This document shows positions 49,462-57,411 of a stretch of 64,000 nucleotides of DNA, piece by piece. Position 1 is the stretch's first letter; every line of letters begins with the position of its first letter. The notes under the pieces are model-generated. The model ran no database searches. It was given only the letters and a program-made list of their open reading frames with translations, and was not told where the DNA came from. Origin of the DNA: Natronorubrum sediminis. GTDB taxonomy: Archaea; Halobacteriota; Halobacteria; Halobacteriales; Natrialbaceae. Location of the stretch: assembly GCF_900108095.1 (NCBI RefSeq), contig NZ_FNWL01000001.1:1302001-1366000 (forward strand). The letters are read 5' to 3'. The position numbers were made by a program, and so were the translations under genes.

Positions 49462-50655
49462 TCAAAAGCGGATCAGGTCGATGAGGACGTAGCCGCCGTA
49501 GGCGATGATGATCGAACCGACCAGCGAGAGGACCCACGCGAGAACGGTGAGTCCCATCTTCCGAGCGCTCACCCCACCACCGCCGGCACCGGCCGCCGCG
49601 TAGCCACTTCCGATGATCGAACTGACGACGATTTCGTTGAACGAGACGGGGATGCCAAAGAGCACCGCGGCCTGTGCGATAGCGAAGGACGGAATCAACG
49701 CGGCGATCGATCGCCGCGGCCCGAGCGAAGAGTAATCCTGCGAGATCGCTTTGATCATCCGCGGAGCGCCGGTCCACGAGCCGATCAACAGCCCGACGCC
49801 GCCACCGACCAGCAAGGCGGTGATCGGAAGCCCGACGTCACCCGACATCGGAATCAACGGTCCGATCGCGAGACCGACCTGACTCCCGCCGGCCGAGAAG
49901 GCGACGAGGCCGCCCATCACGAGGAGAAACCGTCGTTGGGCGCGCGCCGGATCGTTTCGAACGGCGAGTGCGGTCGGAACCATCCAGAGGATGACCATCG
50001 CGAGAGAGCCCGCGACGACCCCCGCAAGCACCGATCCGGGGAGCAGAGCGCTTGCAGTTTCGGCGAGCGACGCACCGCCGTCCGGCGGGCCGAGGATGGC
50101 GAACTCGATATTCGCGATCAACAGCCCGACGACGCCCGCGAGACCGATAATTACGTACCGTTCGGGAATCGGCTCCTCGCGCAGCGCTCGAGCGATCACG
50201 TACGCGAAGAAGCTGCCGACGAACGGCGTCAAGATCCACATCGCGGCGATTTCGGTGTACGTCCCCCACGCCGGCGTCCCGCCCATCGCGAGTCCGGCAC
50301 CGATGACGGCACCGGTCGACGTGAACGCCGTCGCGATGGGATAGCCAAGGAAGACGCCGGTTGCGACCAGCGTCGCCGCGATGATGAGCGCAATCGTCGC
50401 CGCCATCGGCGACAGCGTCACGCCGCCGATCAAGTCCCCGCCCATCGTCTCGGAGACGTTCGCACCCTGTAACACCGCACCGGCAAAACCCAGAATACCG
50501 ACGAGAAATCCGGCTCGCATCACCGAAATCGCGTTCGCCCCGACCGCCGGAGCGAACGGCGTCGATCCGCTCGAGCCCGCACCGATCGACCAGGCCATAA
50601 AGAGGCTAGCGAGTGCGGCCACCAGAAACGTCGCGACCGTCACGAACTCGACCAT
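49462..50655 (-). CDS. pitA: Inorganic phosphate transporter (PiT family)
   Basis: 397-residue membrane protein of the PiT/PHO4 family that takes up phosphate with Na+ or H+. The two inverted halves each carry a family signature: SVMRAGFLVGILGFAGAVL with MGGDLIG near the N terminus, and IPVSFNEIVVSSIIGSGYAA near the C terminus. About ten membrane helices are visible. No PhoU gene is adjacent in this window. Confidence 0.93.
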   Translation of the reverse strand: MVEFVTVATFLVAALASLFMAWSIGAGSSGSTPFAPAVGANAISVMRAGFLVGILGFAGAVLQGANVSETMGGDLIGGVTLSPMAATIALIIAATLVATGVFLGYPIATAFTSTGAVIGAGLAMGGTPAWGTYTEIAAMWILTPFVGSFFAYVIARALREEPIPERYVIIGLAGVVGLLIANIEFAILGPPDGGASLAETASALLPGSVLAGVVAGSLAMVILWMVPTALAVRNDPARAQRRFLLVMGGLVAFSAGGSQVGLAIGPLIPMSGDVGLPITALLVGGGVGLLIGSWTGAPRMIKAISQDYSSLGPRRSIAALIPSFAIAQAAVLFGIPVSFNEIVVSSIIGSGYAAAGAGGGGVSARKMGLTVLAWVLSLVGSIIIAYGGYVLIDLIRF

Positions 50656-50781
50656 CTATGGCGACCTTCCAGCTAGCCCTACAAGTGTGTGCCGACCTGT
50701 ATCGAATCGGAGACTGTGCCGTTCAGTGGGTGCGTCTGTCATCGACACGCTCGCGTCGTCGTCACCGTTCGTGAACATCAA

Positions 50782-50884
50782 TTTCGGTCGTGAGTGTCGG
50801 TCTCGGTTGTGTGCGCTGGCCTCGGTCGTGAGCGTCGGTCTCGGTTGTGTGCGCTGGCCTCGGTCGTGAGCGCTGGTCTCGTGG
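50782..50884. repeat. 38-bp tandem repeat, about 2.7 copies
   Basis: Copies at about 50782-50820 and 50821-50858, plus a partial copy to about 50884. Each copy is itself built from two related halves of about 19 bases (cggtcgtgagcg and cggttgtgtgcg). It lies between the phosphate transporter gene, read away from it, and the DUF5828 gene's 3' end. No gene is present in 50656-50945. Confidence 0.8.
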
Positions 50885-50945
50885 AAATCGGAGTGCTCGA
50901 GTTACCATCGGTTGCGATCCCTGTCAGTGAGTGAGCCGACGATCG

Positions 50946-51668
50946 TCAGTTCGTCGTCGACTTCGAGTTGTCTTCGGGATCGGGCGGTGTTTCAGCGCCT
51001 TCGATCGCTTCGGCGGCGCCTGTGTCTTTCTCGACTTCGACGTGCCAGCGGTCGACCTCGTCCTCGTACTCGGCGAGTCGCTCGGAGACGTCGTCTTTGA
51101 GCACGTCGTCGTTGACGTTGACCTCGAAGACGAACTGCTCGCCGTTGTCGACGCCTCTGGCCGACTGCTGGATGTTCGCGCTGACGAGTTCGTTGTCGAA
51201 GTAATACGGTGCGAGTTGCGTCATCACGTTCTGGTACACCGTATCCTCGACGCGACGAAACGCCTTCCGCCCGGCGGAGTCGGCCGCTCGAGCGACGTAA
51301 TCGATCGATTCGCGCCAGTTTCCCATCGCCGCCTCCGCGTCGTCGTGCTCGAGTCGTTCGTAGGATTCGGAGAGTTTCTCACCGGCCGTTTTGATGTCCT
51401 CGTCGGGCTCCTTGCCCGCTCTTTCGCCCTTTCCCTCCTCGATGCTCGCTTGCTCTGAGGTCTTCTCGCTGACGTCCGCCTCGAGGGTTTCGTGGGCTTT
51501 CGGACGCCACTCGTCCCACTCTTCGAACGCGCGAGTGAATCGTGCGTGGGAGTCGGTTTTCGGGTCGTGGACACCGGAATCGCGAAGCGCGCGCGTGATG
51601 CGTTCGCCGTGCTCGACGACGTCGCCCCAATCACCGCGGACTTTGAATCCCGAGATGCTCTCTTCCAT
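50946..51668 (-). CDS. DUF5828-family protein
   Basis: 240-residue acidic protein starting at MEESISGFKVRGDWGDVVEH. It is mostly helical (DSHARFTRAFEEWDEWRPKA, ESYERLEHDDAEAAMGNWRE) with a C-terminal beta-rich part (VSANIQQSARG, FVFEVNVNDDVLKDDVSERL) and an acidic tail. It matches the haloarchaeal DUF5828 family, of unknown function. ATG at 51668 is used; the much longer in-frame upstream reading is a shadow. It is divergent from upp. Confidence 0.85.
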   Translation of the reverse strand: MEESISGFKVRGDWGDVVEHGERITRALRDSGVHDPKTDSHARFTRAFEEWDEWRPKAHETLEADVSEKTSEQASIEEGKGERAGKEPDEDIKTAGEKLSESYERLEHDDAEAAMGNWRESIDYVARAADSAGRKAFRRVEDTVYQNVMTQLAPYYFDNELVSANIQQSARGVDNGEQFVFEVNVNDDVLKDDVSERLAEYEDEVDRWHVEVEKDTGAAEAIEGAETPPDPEDNSKSTTN

Positions 51669-51887
51669 CGGCTGGCGAGGGCTAAGCGATGGACGGCTAT
51701 AAACTTCCGTGCTGCGACCCCCGGTACTCGCGGCGACGACACCGAGTAGGGTCAATACCGGAGGCGGTACCAGGGACGATAGAGGTCGAAATCGGTTTCG
51801 AGACGGTCCGAAACGGTGGACGCGTCGATCACATTGCGTTCGCGGGTGATCGATACTGTGAACTATCCGGCGACAGGCTGTAGAGAT

Positions 51888-52565
51888 ATGCCCATCGAAG
51901 ACCGGGACAACGCGTATCTCGTTACCCACGCACTGGCGAAAGACACGCTCTCGCGGCTTCGCGACGTCGAAACCGAGCAGGTAAGCTTCCGGAAAGGACT
52001 CGTCAAACTCGGCCGCATCTGTGGCTACGAGATCATCGACGGTCGCATGGAAACCGAGTACGTCGAGATCGAGACGCCCCTCGAGCCCACGATGGGCGAG
52101 CGCGTCCGCGGGCTCGACGACGTCGTCATCATCAACGTGCTCCGCGCGGCGACGCCGTTCGTCGAGGGGCTGTTGAAGGCGTTCCCCCGCGCACGACAGG
52201 GCGTCATCAGCGCCAGTCGCGACGAAGAGGCTGGACGCGACGAAGACGGTTCGTTTCCGATTACGGTCGACTACGTCAAGCTCCCAGAAATTCACGAGGA
52301 AGACACCGTGATCGTCGCAGACCCGATGCTCGCGACGGGTAGTACGATGTGTACCGTCCTCGAGCACGTCATCGAGAACTCGCCCGATCCGGAGAACCTG
52401 ATCGTCCTCTCGGCGGTCTCGGCTCCCGAGGGGCTGCTCCGCGTCGACGAGGAGTGCCCCGAAGCCGACTTGCTGACGGTCTCGATCGACGACTACCTCG
52501 ACGACGACGGCTTCATCGTCCCCGGACTGGGCGACGCTGGCGACCGAGCCTTCCGGACGACCTGA
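51888..52565 (+). CDS. upp: Uracil phosphoribosyltransferase
   Basis: 225-residue salvage enzyme converting uracil and PRPP to UMP. Motifs: [36 protein letters not shown], the PRPP loop [16 protein letters not shown] and the uracil-binding [16 protein letters not shown]. Length and order agree with the family. ATG at 51888 gives [18 protein letters not shown]. Confidence 0.96.
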   Translation: MPIEDRDNAYLVTHALAKDTLSRLRDVETEQVSFRKGLVKLGRICGYEIIDGRMETEYVEIETPLEPTMGERVRGLDDVVIINVLRAATPFVEGLLKAFPRARQGVISASRDEEAGRDEDGSFPITVDYVKLPEIHEEDTVIVADPMLATGSTMCTVLEHVIENSPDPENLIVLSAVSAPEGLLRVDEECPEADLLTVSIDDYLDDDGFIVPGLGDAGDRAFRTT

Positions 52566-52633
52566 GGTTCCGACGAATCGACATCGTTGACCCTCGCCGC
52601 CGGATTTTTGCTGGCTGGTGAACAGTCTCTCAC

Positions 52634-53011
52634 ATGGAATACACGCACGTGGATCCAGACGACCTCGAGCCAGTCGCGGACCGACCCTGTGACATGCGCC
52701 GGGTGAGCGAACCGACCGGACTCGAGCACGTCGCGATCAACCGATTTCGCGCGGAGCCGGGAGAACAGGTACCGCTGGCGTATCACTACCACGAAACCCA
52801 GGAGGAGGCGTTTTTCGTCTGTTCGGGGACGCTGCGCGTCGAGACGCCAGAAGGGGAGTTTACGGTCCCCGAGGGATCGCTATTTTCGGCCCGTCCCAAA
52901 GCACCACACCGGGCGTACAACCCCGCAGACGCGGAGTCGACCGTCGAAGTGATCGCCATCGGCGCTCCGCCCGTCGACGGCGACGCCGTTCACTACGATC
53001 CCGACGAGTAA
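52634..53011 (+). CDS. Cupin-domain protein
   Basis: 125-residue single-domain cupin with the two metal-binding motifs: AYHYHETQEEAFFVCSG (two His and a Glu) and the second motif around PKAPHRAYNPAD. Such proteins are small-molecule enzymes or binding proteins; the substrate is unknown. It follows upp after 68 bases and may be co-transcribed. Confidence 0.88.
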   Translation: MEYTHVDPDDLEPVADRPCDMRRVSEPTGLEHVAINRFRAEPGEQVPLAYHYHETQEEAFFVCSGTLRVETPEGEFTVPEGSLFSARPKAPHRAYNPADAESTVEVIAIGAPPVDGDAVHYDPDE

Positions 53012-53056
53012 ATCCCCGACTCGATCCGAACGGCCACTCGGGTCAGAGAGCACCCA

Positions 53057-53263
53057 TCACGAGGATTCTGACCCGCACGTGTCGATACCGAGGAGGGCGT
53101 TCACAGGACAGCGCTGGATAACGGCCGTCGCGAAAATATCGCTTCCGGCGATGAAGGCGAGCGTGCCCGTCGTCCGATCGCGATTTCGGTAGCCGAACGC
53201 GAGCAACGCGACTCCGAGGACGATCCGAAGAATCCGATCCATCCCGCCAACGTTTCGATCCAT
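53057..53263 (-). CDS. DUF2892-type small membrane protein
   Basis: 68-residue protein (MDRNVGGMDRILRIVLGVAL) with two hydrophobic helices and the ending CPVNALLGIDTCG, which is the DUF2892 / YgaP-C-terminal membrane module. In bacteria this module accompanies rhodanese or sulfide-related proteins; here it stands alone. ATG at 53263 is preferred to a slightly longer upstream start. Confidence 0.85.
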   Translation of the reverse strand: MDRNVGGMDRILRIVLGVALLAFGYRNRDRTTGTLAFIAGSDIFATAVIQRCPVNALLGIDTCGSESS

Positions 53264-53472
53264 ACTCGAGCGAATGTGAGCGAGCACCGTAGGCGTTTTT
53301 CTGCTTGTCGACTCCAGCCGAGTGCGGAACTCGAGGCGAAATCGCTCGTCGCCCGGCAGCCGGGGATGAACCCCTTCATTTCGGTTCGAGACAGCTCATT
53401 CCCCCGAAAAGGGGCGTCCCATCGGCCGTCGGTCCAGTCGAAACGGTGCCTTCGTGGCATTCGAGTGACTAT

Positions 53473-55572
53473 TCAGTGGTCGCTCGCTGACTCTCCGTCG
53501 CGACTCGAGAGTCCCGCGTCTCGGTCACGCTCGAGGGCAGGCGGAGCGTCGTGAGAACTCGAGTAGCCGTCGAACCAGCGGGCGATACGCTCGAGGCGGT
53601 CAACGATGTGAGCCGGTTCGCCCGACCGAGAGAGTTCGTGACCCTCTCGCGGGTAGCGAACGAGGCGGGTGTCGACGCCGTGTTTCTTCAGTCCGAGGTA
53701 GAACAGTTCGGCCGTGTTGGCGGGCGTGCGATAGTCCAAATCCGAGTGCACCACGAGCGTCGGCGTGTCGACGTTCGGCACGTGGGCCGCTGGAGACTGC
53801 TCCCAGAGGAAGGCGGGGTCGTCCCACGGAGTCACCCCGAAGTCGCCCTCGATCAGCTTGAACGCGTCCGTCGAGCCGTAGAAACTGGTGAGGTCGTAGA
53901 CGCCACGCTGGGAGACGGCGGCGCGAAAGCGGTCCGTCTGGGTGACCGCCCACGCGGTCATGAAGCCGCCGAAGCTCCCGCCCGTGAGGAACACCTGCTC
54001 GTCGTCGACGTACTCGCGCTCGCAGGCGGTCTCGACGCCTGCAAGGACGTCGGTCAGGGTGATCGACCCCCAGTCGCGCTCGATCGCCATCGCGTGATCC
54101 TCGCCGTACCCCGTCGAGCCACGCGGGTTACACCAGAAGACGACGTACCCCCGTGCCGCGAGGGTCTGGAACTCGTGCCACATCGTCCCCGCGGTCGTCC
54201 ACTGTGCGTGGGGTCCGCCGTGGATCTCCACCGCGAGCGGGTACGTTTCGTCGGTGGCGTCCGCGTCGAATTCTGGCGGAGTGAGGAGCCAGCCCTGAAT
54301 CCGGTGTGTGTCCTCGTCGCCCTCAACCGTGAACCACACCTCCTCCGGTTGCCGGACTGCTCGATCGGCCAGATAGTCGTCGTTGACTCGAGTCAGCCGG
54401 TGGCACTCGTTGCCGCCGCGGGTGGTGACGAACACGTCGCCCGGGTGATCCCACTCGCTGTAGGTGTACGCGACGGCGTTCGATCCCACCGAGAAGCCGT
54501 CGATGTCGACGCCGTCACCGTACACCAGCGCGGGTTCGGCGCTCTCGTCCGCCGGGATCGACCAGAGAACCCGCGAGCCTTCGTCCGGCGTCGAGACGTA
54601 CACGGCCTCGCCGTCGGGAGCCCACTCGAACGAACAGCGACTGCCGACTGTGCGGTCGAGCGGGGCCGTCGGCGTCCACTCGTCACCGCTCTCGCGGTCG
54701 TGGACACGAACGTCGGTCTGGCGCATCGAAGCGCGGTCCTCTGGAGTGTACTCGAAGGCGACTCGGCCGTCCTCGGTCGCCTCGAGCGACGTGACCCAGC
54801 CCGTCGTCTGCGTGAACACCTCGACGGCGTCGGACTCGTTCGCCTCGTCGCCCTCGAGTCGGTGTTCGGAGAGGTCGTAGGTGAGCGAATCGTCCGGTTC
54901 CGGCCCCGTCTTGGCGGCGTAGTAGATCGTCTCGGAATTGCCCCAGGTGGGGGAGACGTAGTCGGTCTCCCAGCCGTCGGTGAGTCGCGTAATCGCGTCG
55001 TCGTCGGGTTCGTCGGCCGTCTCGAGAGCCACAGCGACGTCGACGACGTAGACGTGGCTTCGGTTCCCATCGTGATACTCGGTTCCGGCGCGGTAGATCG
55101 GCCGATCGATCACGCGCGGATCCGGCTCCGCTGGCTCGTACTCGGGATCGACCGCGGTGTCTCGGTTCGCTTCACAGTCGGCTTCCGTGACCCGTTGGGT
55201 GAAGCACAATCGGGAGCCGTCCGGACTCCACTCGAGGTCCGCAATTCCTCCGACGACGGACGTGAGGCGTCGGGCTTCGCCGCCGTCGGTCGGGACGACC
55301 CAGAGTTGCTGGCGGTCGGTCTCACCGCGGGTGCTGGCGAACGCGAGCCAGTCGCCGTCGGGGCTCCAGCGGGGCTGGCTGTCGACGCCGTCGCTCGCGG
55401 TGAACTGGGTGTGCCCGTCGCCGCCGACCGGGACGACGTGAATCGTCGCTACGTCGGATTCGTCGTCCTCGGCCGTGCGACGAACGAACGCGACACGCTC
55501 GTCGTCGGGAGAGAGTTGCGGGTCGGCTACGTGTGCGAGTTCGTGATAATCGGCTGCTCGTATCGTTCGCAT
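53473..55572 (-). CDS. S9-family serine peptidase (acylaminoacyl/prolyl-oligopeptidase type)
   Basis: 699-residue protein. The N-terminal two thirds are beta-propeller/TolB-like repeats (SPDDERVAFVRR, QPRWSPDGDWLAFASTRGE, DLEWSPDGSRLCFTQ). The C-terminal hydrolase carries the catalytic serine in TGGSFGGFMTAW, Asp in HSDLDYRTP and His in REGHELSRSG. ATG at 55572 (MRTIRAADYHELAHVADPQ) matches the family; the longer upstream reading is not used. No signal peptide, so cytoplasmic peptide turnover is likely. Confidence 0.93.
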   Translation of the reverse strand: MRTIRAADYHELAHVADPQLSPDDERVAFVRRTAEDDESDVATIHVVPVGGDGHTQFTASDGVDSQPRWSPDGDWLAFASTRGETDRQQLWVVPTDGGEARRLTSVVGGIADLEWSPDGSRLCFTQRVTEADCEANRDTAVDPEYEPAEPDPRVIDRPIYRAGTEYHDGNRSHVYVVDVAVALETADEPDDDAITRLTDGWETDYVSPTWGNSETIYYAAKTGPEPDDSLTYDLSEHRLEGDEANESDAVEVFTQTTGWVTSLEATEDGRVAFEYTPEDRASMRQTDVRVHDRESGDEWTPTAPLDRTVGSRCSFEWAPDGEAVYVSTPDEGSRVLWSIPADESAEPALVYGDGVDIDGFSVGSNAVAYTYSEWDHPGDVFVTTRGGNECHRLTRVNDDYLADRAVRQPEEVWFTVEGDEDTHRIQGWLLTPPEFDADATDETYPLAVEIHGGPHAQWTTAGTMWHEFQTLAARGYVVFWCNPRGSTGYGEDHAMAIERDWGSITLTDVLAGVETACEREYVDDEQVFLTGGSFGGFMTAWAVTQTDRFRAAVSQRGVYDLTSFYGSTDAFKLIEGDFGVTPWDDPAFLWEQSPAAHVPNVDTPTLVVHSDLDYRTPANTAELFYLGLKKHGVDTRLVRYPREGHELSRSGEPAHIVDRLERIARWFDGYSSSHDAPPALERDRDAGLSSRDGESASDH

Positions 55573-55716
55573 TACCACAATGACACCGTCGCCGACCCTA
55601 TATCTGGTTCGGCTTCGGCTGTCGTGGGGGCGATACCCGACAAATTCGACTCCTCGAGTAAACGATGAGTGACGAAACAACAGATTCAGTTACTGTAATT
55701 AGAAATTATATTTTTC

Positions 55717-55745
55717 ACTCATTACCTCAAATGAGTAAGTATAAG
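55717..55745 (+). promoter_or_regulatory. TAXI operon promoter with perfect inverted repeat
   Basis: An inverted repeat ACTCATT-acctca-AATGAGT (55717-55736) lies immediately upstream of a TATA element tataag (55740-55745), itself about 30 bases before the ATG at 55773. The region 55680-55760 is much more AT-rich than its surroundings. Symmetry next to TATA suggests an operator controlling the transporter operon. Confidence 0.6.
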
Positions 55746-55772
55746 TTCTATAATAAGGTGCGTTTGGTTGTC

Positions 55773-56765
55773 ATGCAGAAGAAAATACCACGACGACGAT
55801 TCGTCGCAGCGAGTGGTGCCTTGGGACTCGCAGCGACCGCCGGCTGTATCGGCGAAGATGCCGAACCGGACGACGACGACGATGACGACGACGAAATCGG
55901 CGAGCCAGATCCGGACGGAGGCGAAATTCTCGAGTGGGACGCCGGTGGACAGAGTGGGACCTACTACCCGCTGTCGGGTGACTTCAAGAGTATCATCGAG
56001 TCGCAGACGTCACACGGGTTGCAGGTGCAATCTACCGGAGCGAGCGTCGAGAACGTCGGTCGCCTCGAGCGCGGCGAGTCCGACTTCGCCCTGATTCAAA
56101 ACGACGTCGGCTACTTCGCGTACAACGGCGTCGGGATCGACGAAATCGACGACGAGATGACGAGCCTTCGCGCCGTCGGCTCGTTGTACCCCGAAACAAT
56201 CCACATCGTCGCGGATGCCGACGCCGACGTCGAATCGATCGAAGACCTCGACGGCGCGACGGTCAACGTGGGCGACGAGGGGAGTGGGACCGAGGTCAAC
56301 GCCCAGCAGATCCTCGAAACGGCGGGCGTCGAGGCCGACGAGCAGACCGGAGACTTCGCCACGGCGGCCGACCAGATCCGAGACGGGGGCATCGACGCCG
56401 CCGTCATCGTCGGCGGCTGGCCAGTCGGCGCGGTCGACGAACTTGCAGAGACGACGGACATCACGTTGGTCGAGGTTCCCGAAGACATTCGGGCGGACTT
56501 GATGGACGAAGCCGAGTGGTTCTCCGAGGACGAGATCCCCGGTGGTACCTACGAGGGAGCCGACGACGACGTACAGACCGTGTCGGTCGAGGCGATGATC
56601 GCCACTCACGAAGGCGTCGACGACGAAATCGTCGAGGAAGTGACCGAGGCCATCTTCGAGAACACGGACGACGTCACCCAGAAAGAAGAGTACATCGACG
56701 CAGAATCGGCGCAGGACGCCATTCCGATCGACTTCCACCCCGGCGCTGGAGCGTACTTCGACTGA
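55773..56765 (+). CDS. TAXI-family TRAP transporter solute-binding lipoprotein
   Basis: 330-residue substrate-binding protein. The N terminus is a twin-arginine lipoprotein signal (PRRRFVAASGALGLAATAGC, lipidated Cys25), followed by an acidic linker. The mature part has the TAXI pattern: WDAGGQSGTYYPLSGDFKSI, TGASVENVGRLERGESDFAL, DLDGATVNVGDEGSGTEVNA, IVGGWPVGAVDELAE. It delivers an unknown solute (organic acids or amino acids are typical) to the fused permease two genes on. ATG at 55773 is chosen over an in-frame start at 55665 because it places the Tat motif at the N terminus. Confidence 0.93.
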   Translation: MQKKIPRRRFVAASGALGLAATAGCIGEDAEPDDDDDDDDEIGEPDPDGGEILEWDAGGQSGTYYPLSGDFKSIIESQTSHGLQVQSTGASVENVGRLERGESDFALIQNDVGYFAYNGVGIDEIDDEMTSLRAVGSLYPETIHIVADADADVESIEDLDGATVNVGDEGSGTEVNAQQILETAGVEADEQTGDFATAADQIRDGGIDAAVIVGGWPVGAVDELAETTDITLVEVPEDIRADLMDEAEWFSEDEIPGGTYEGADDDVQTVSVEAMIATHEGVDDEIVEEVTEAIFENTDDVTQKEEYIDAESAQDAIPIDFHPGAGAYFD

Positions 56766-56873
56766 TAGCGACGGCCGATCGAGGTCGACGCCTACCGCCG
56801 ACTCGCGTTTCTGTCGAACTCGAGTCGCTGGTTGATCGACTCACCGACCGACTCACTTCACCCACTCTCTATC

Positions 56874-57389
56874 GTGGTTCGACTGACCCGTCGACGCGCG
56901 CTCGCCCTTACCGCGGCCACTGGAGCCACGGCTATCGGGACGATTGGGGCCGTCGCGACGAGCGCGTCGGCCGACCGAACCCTGATCGTCGCCGACGCCG
57001 CCGACGGTGACGCCCTCCTCGAGATTCCGGTCGACGACGGAGAAGAACTAACCCTTTCGTACACCCACAGCGTCGAAAAGACGCCCGTCGAAGACGTCTA
57101 CGTCGTCGATGGAGACGTGCTCCGGATGGATCGGATGGTCTTTCAGTCGTTCGGCGCGGGCCTCCCCACCGACGATATCGAGCGAACCGACGAGGGGTAC
57201 GTCCGCGAGAGCGACGAATCGACCGAGGAACTGCGCGTCACACCGGGATCGATCGCCGGCCACGAACTGGTCGTCGGGGCCGAACGGTACGATCTGGTGG
57301 AGCGATCTGACGGACGGACCGTCACGCTCTCGGTGACCGACCGAACGCTGCGAGACGCGCTCGAAACGACCGTCGACCACGAGCGATAG
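56874..57389 (+). CDS. DUF1850 protein of the TAXI-TRAP operon
   Basis: 171-residue protein with a Tat-like N terminus (LTRRRALALTAATGATAIG), an expected cleavage near ATSASA, and a beta-rich mature domain (LTLSYTHSVEKTPVEDVYVV, FQSFGAGLPTD). DUF1850 proteins occur next to TAXI-TRAP permeases in bacteria and archaea and probably act outside the membrane with the transporter. The start is taken as GTG 56874. It lies between the binding protein and the permease genes. Confidence 0.85.
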   Translation: MVRLTRRRALALTAATGATAIGTIGAVATSASADRTLIVADAADGDALLEIPVDDGEELTLSYTHSVEKTPVEDVYVVDGDVLRMDRMVFQSFGAGLPTDDIERTDEGYVRESDESTEELRVTPGSIAGHELVVGAERYDLVERSDGRTVTLSVTDRTLRDALETTVDHER

Positions 57390-57411
57390 CGACGCGCTCC
57401 CTACTGCCACT

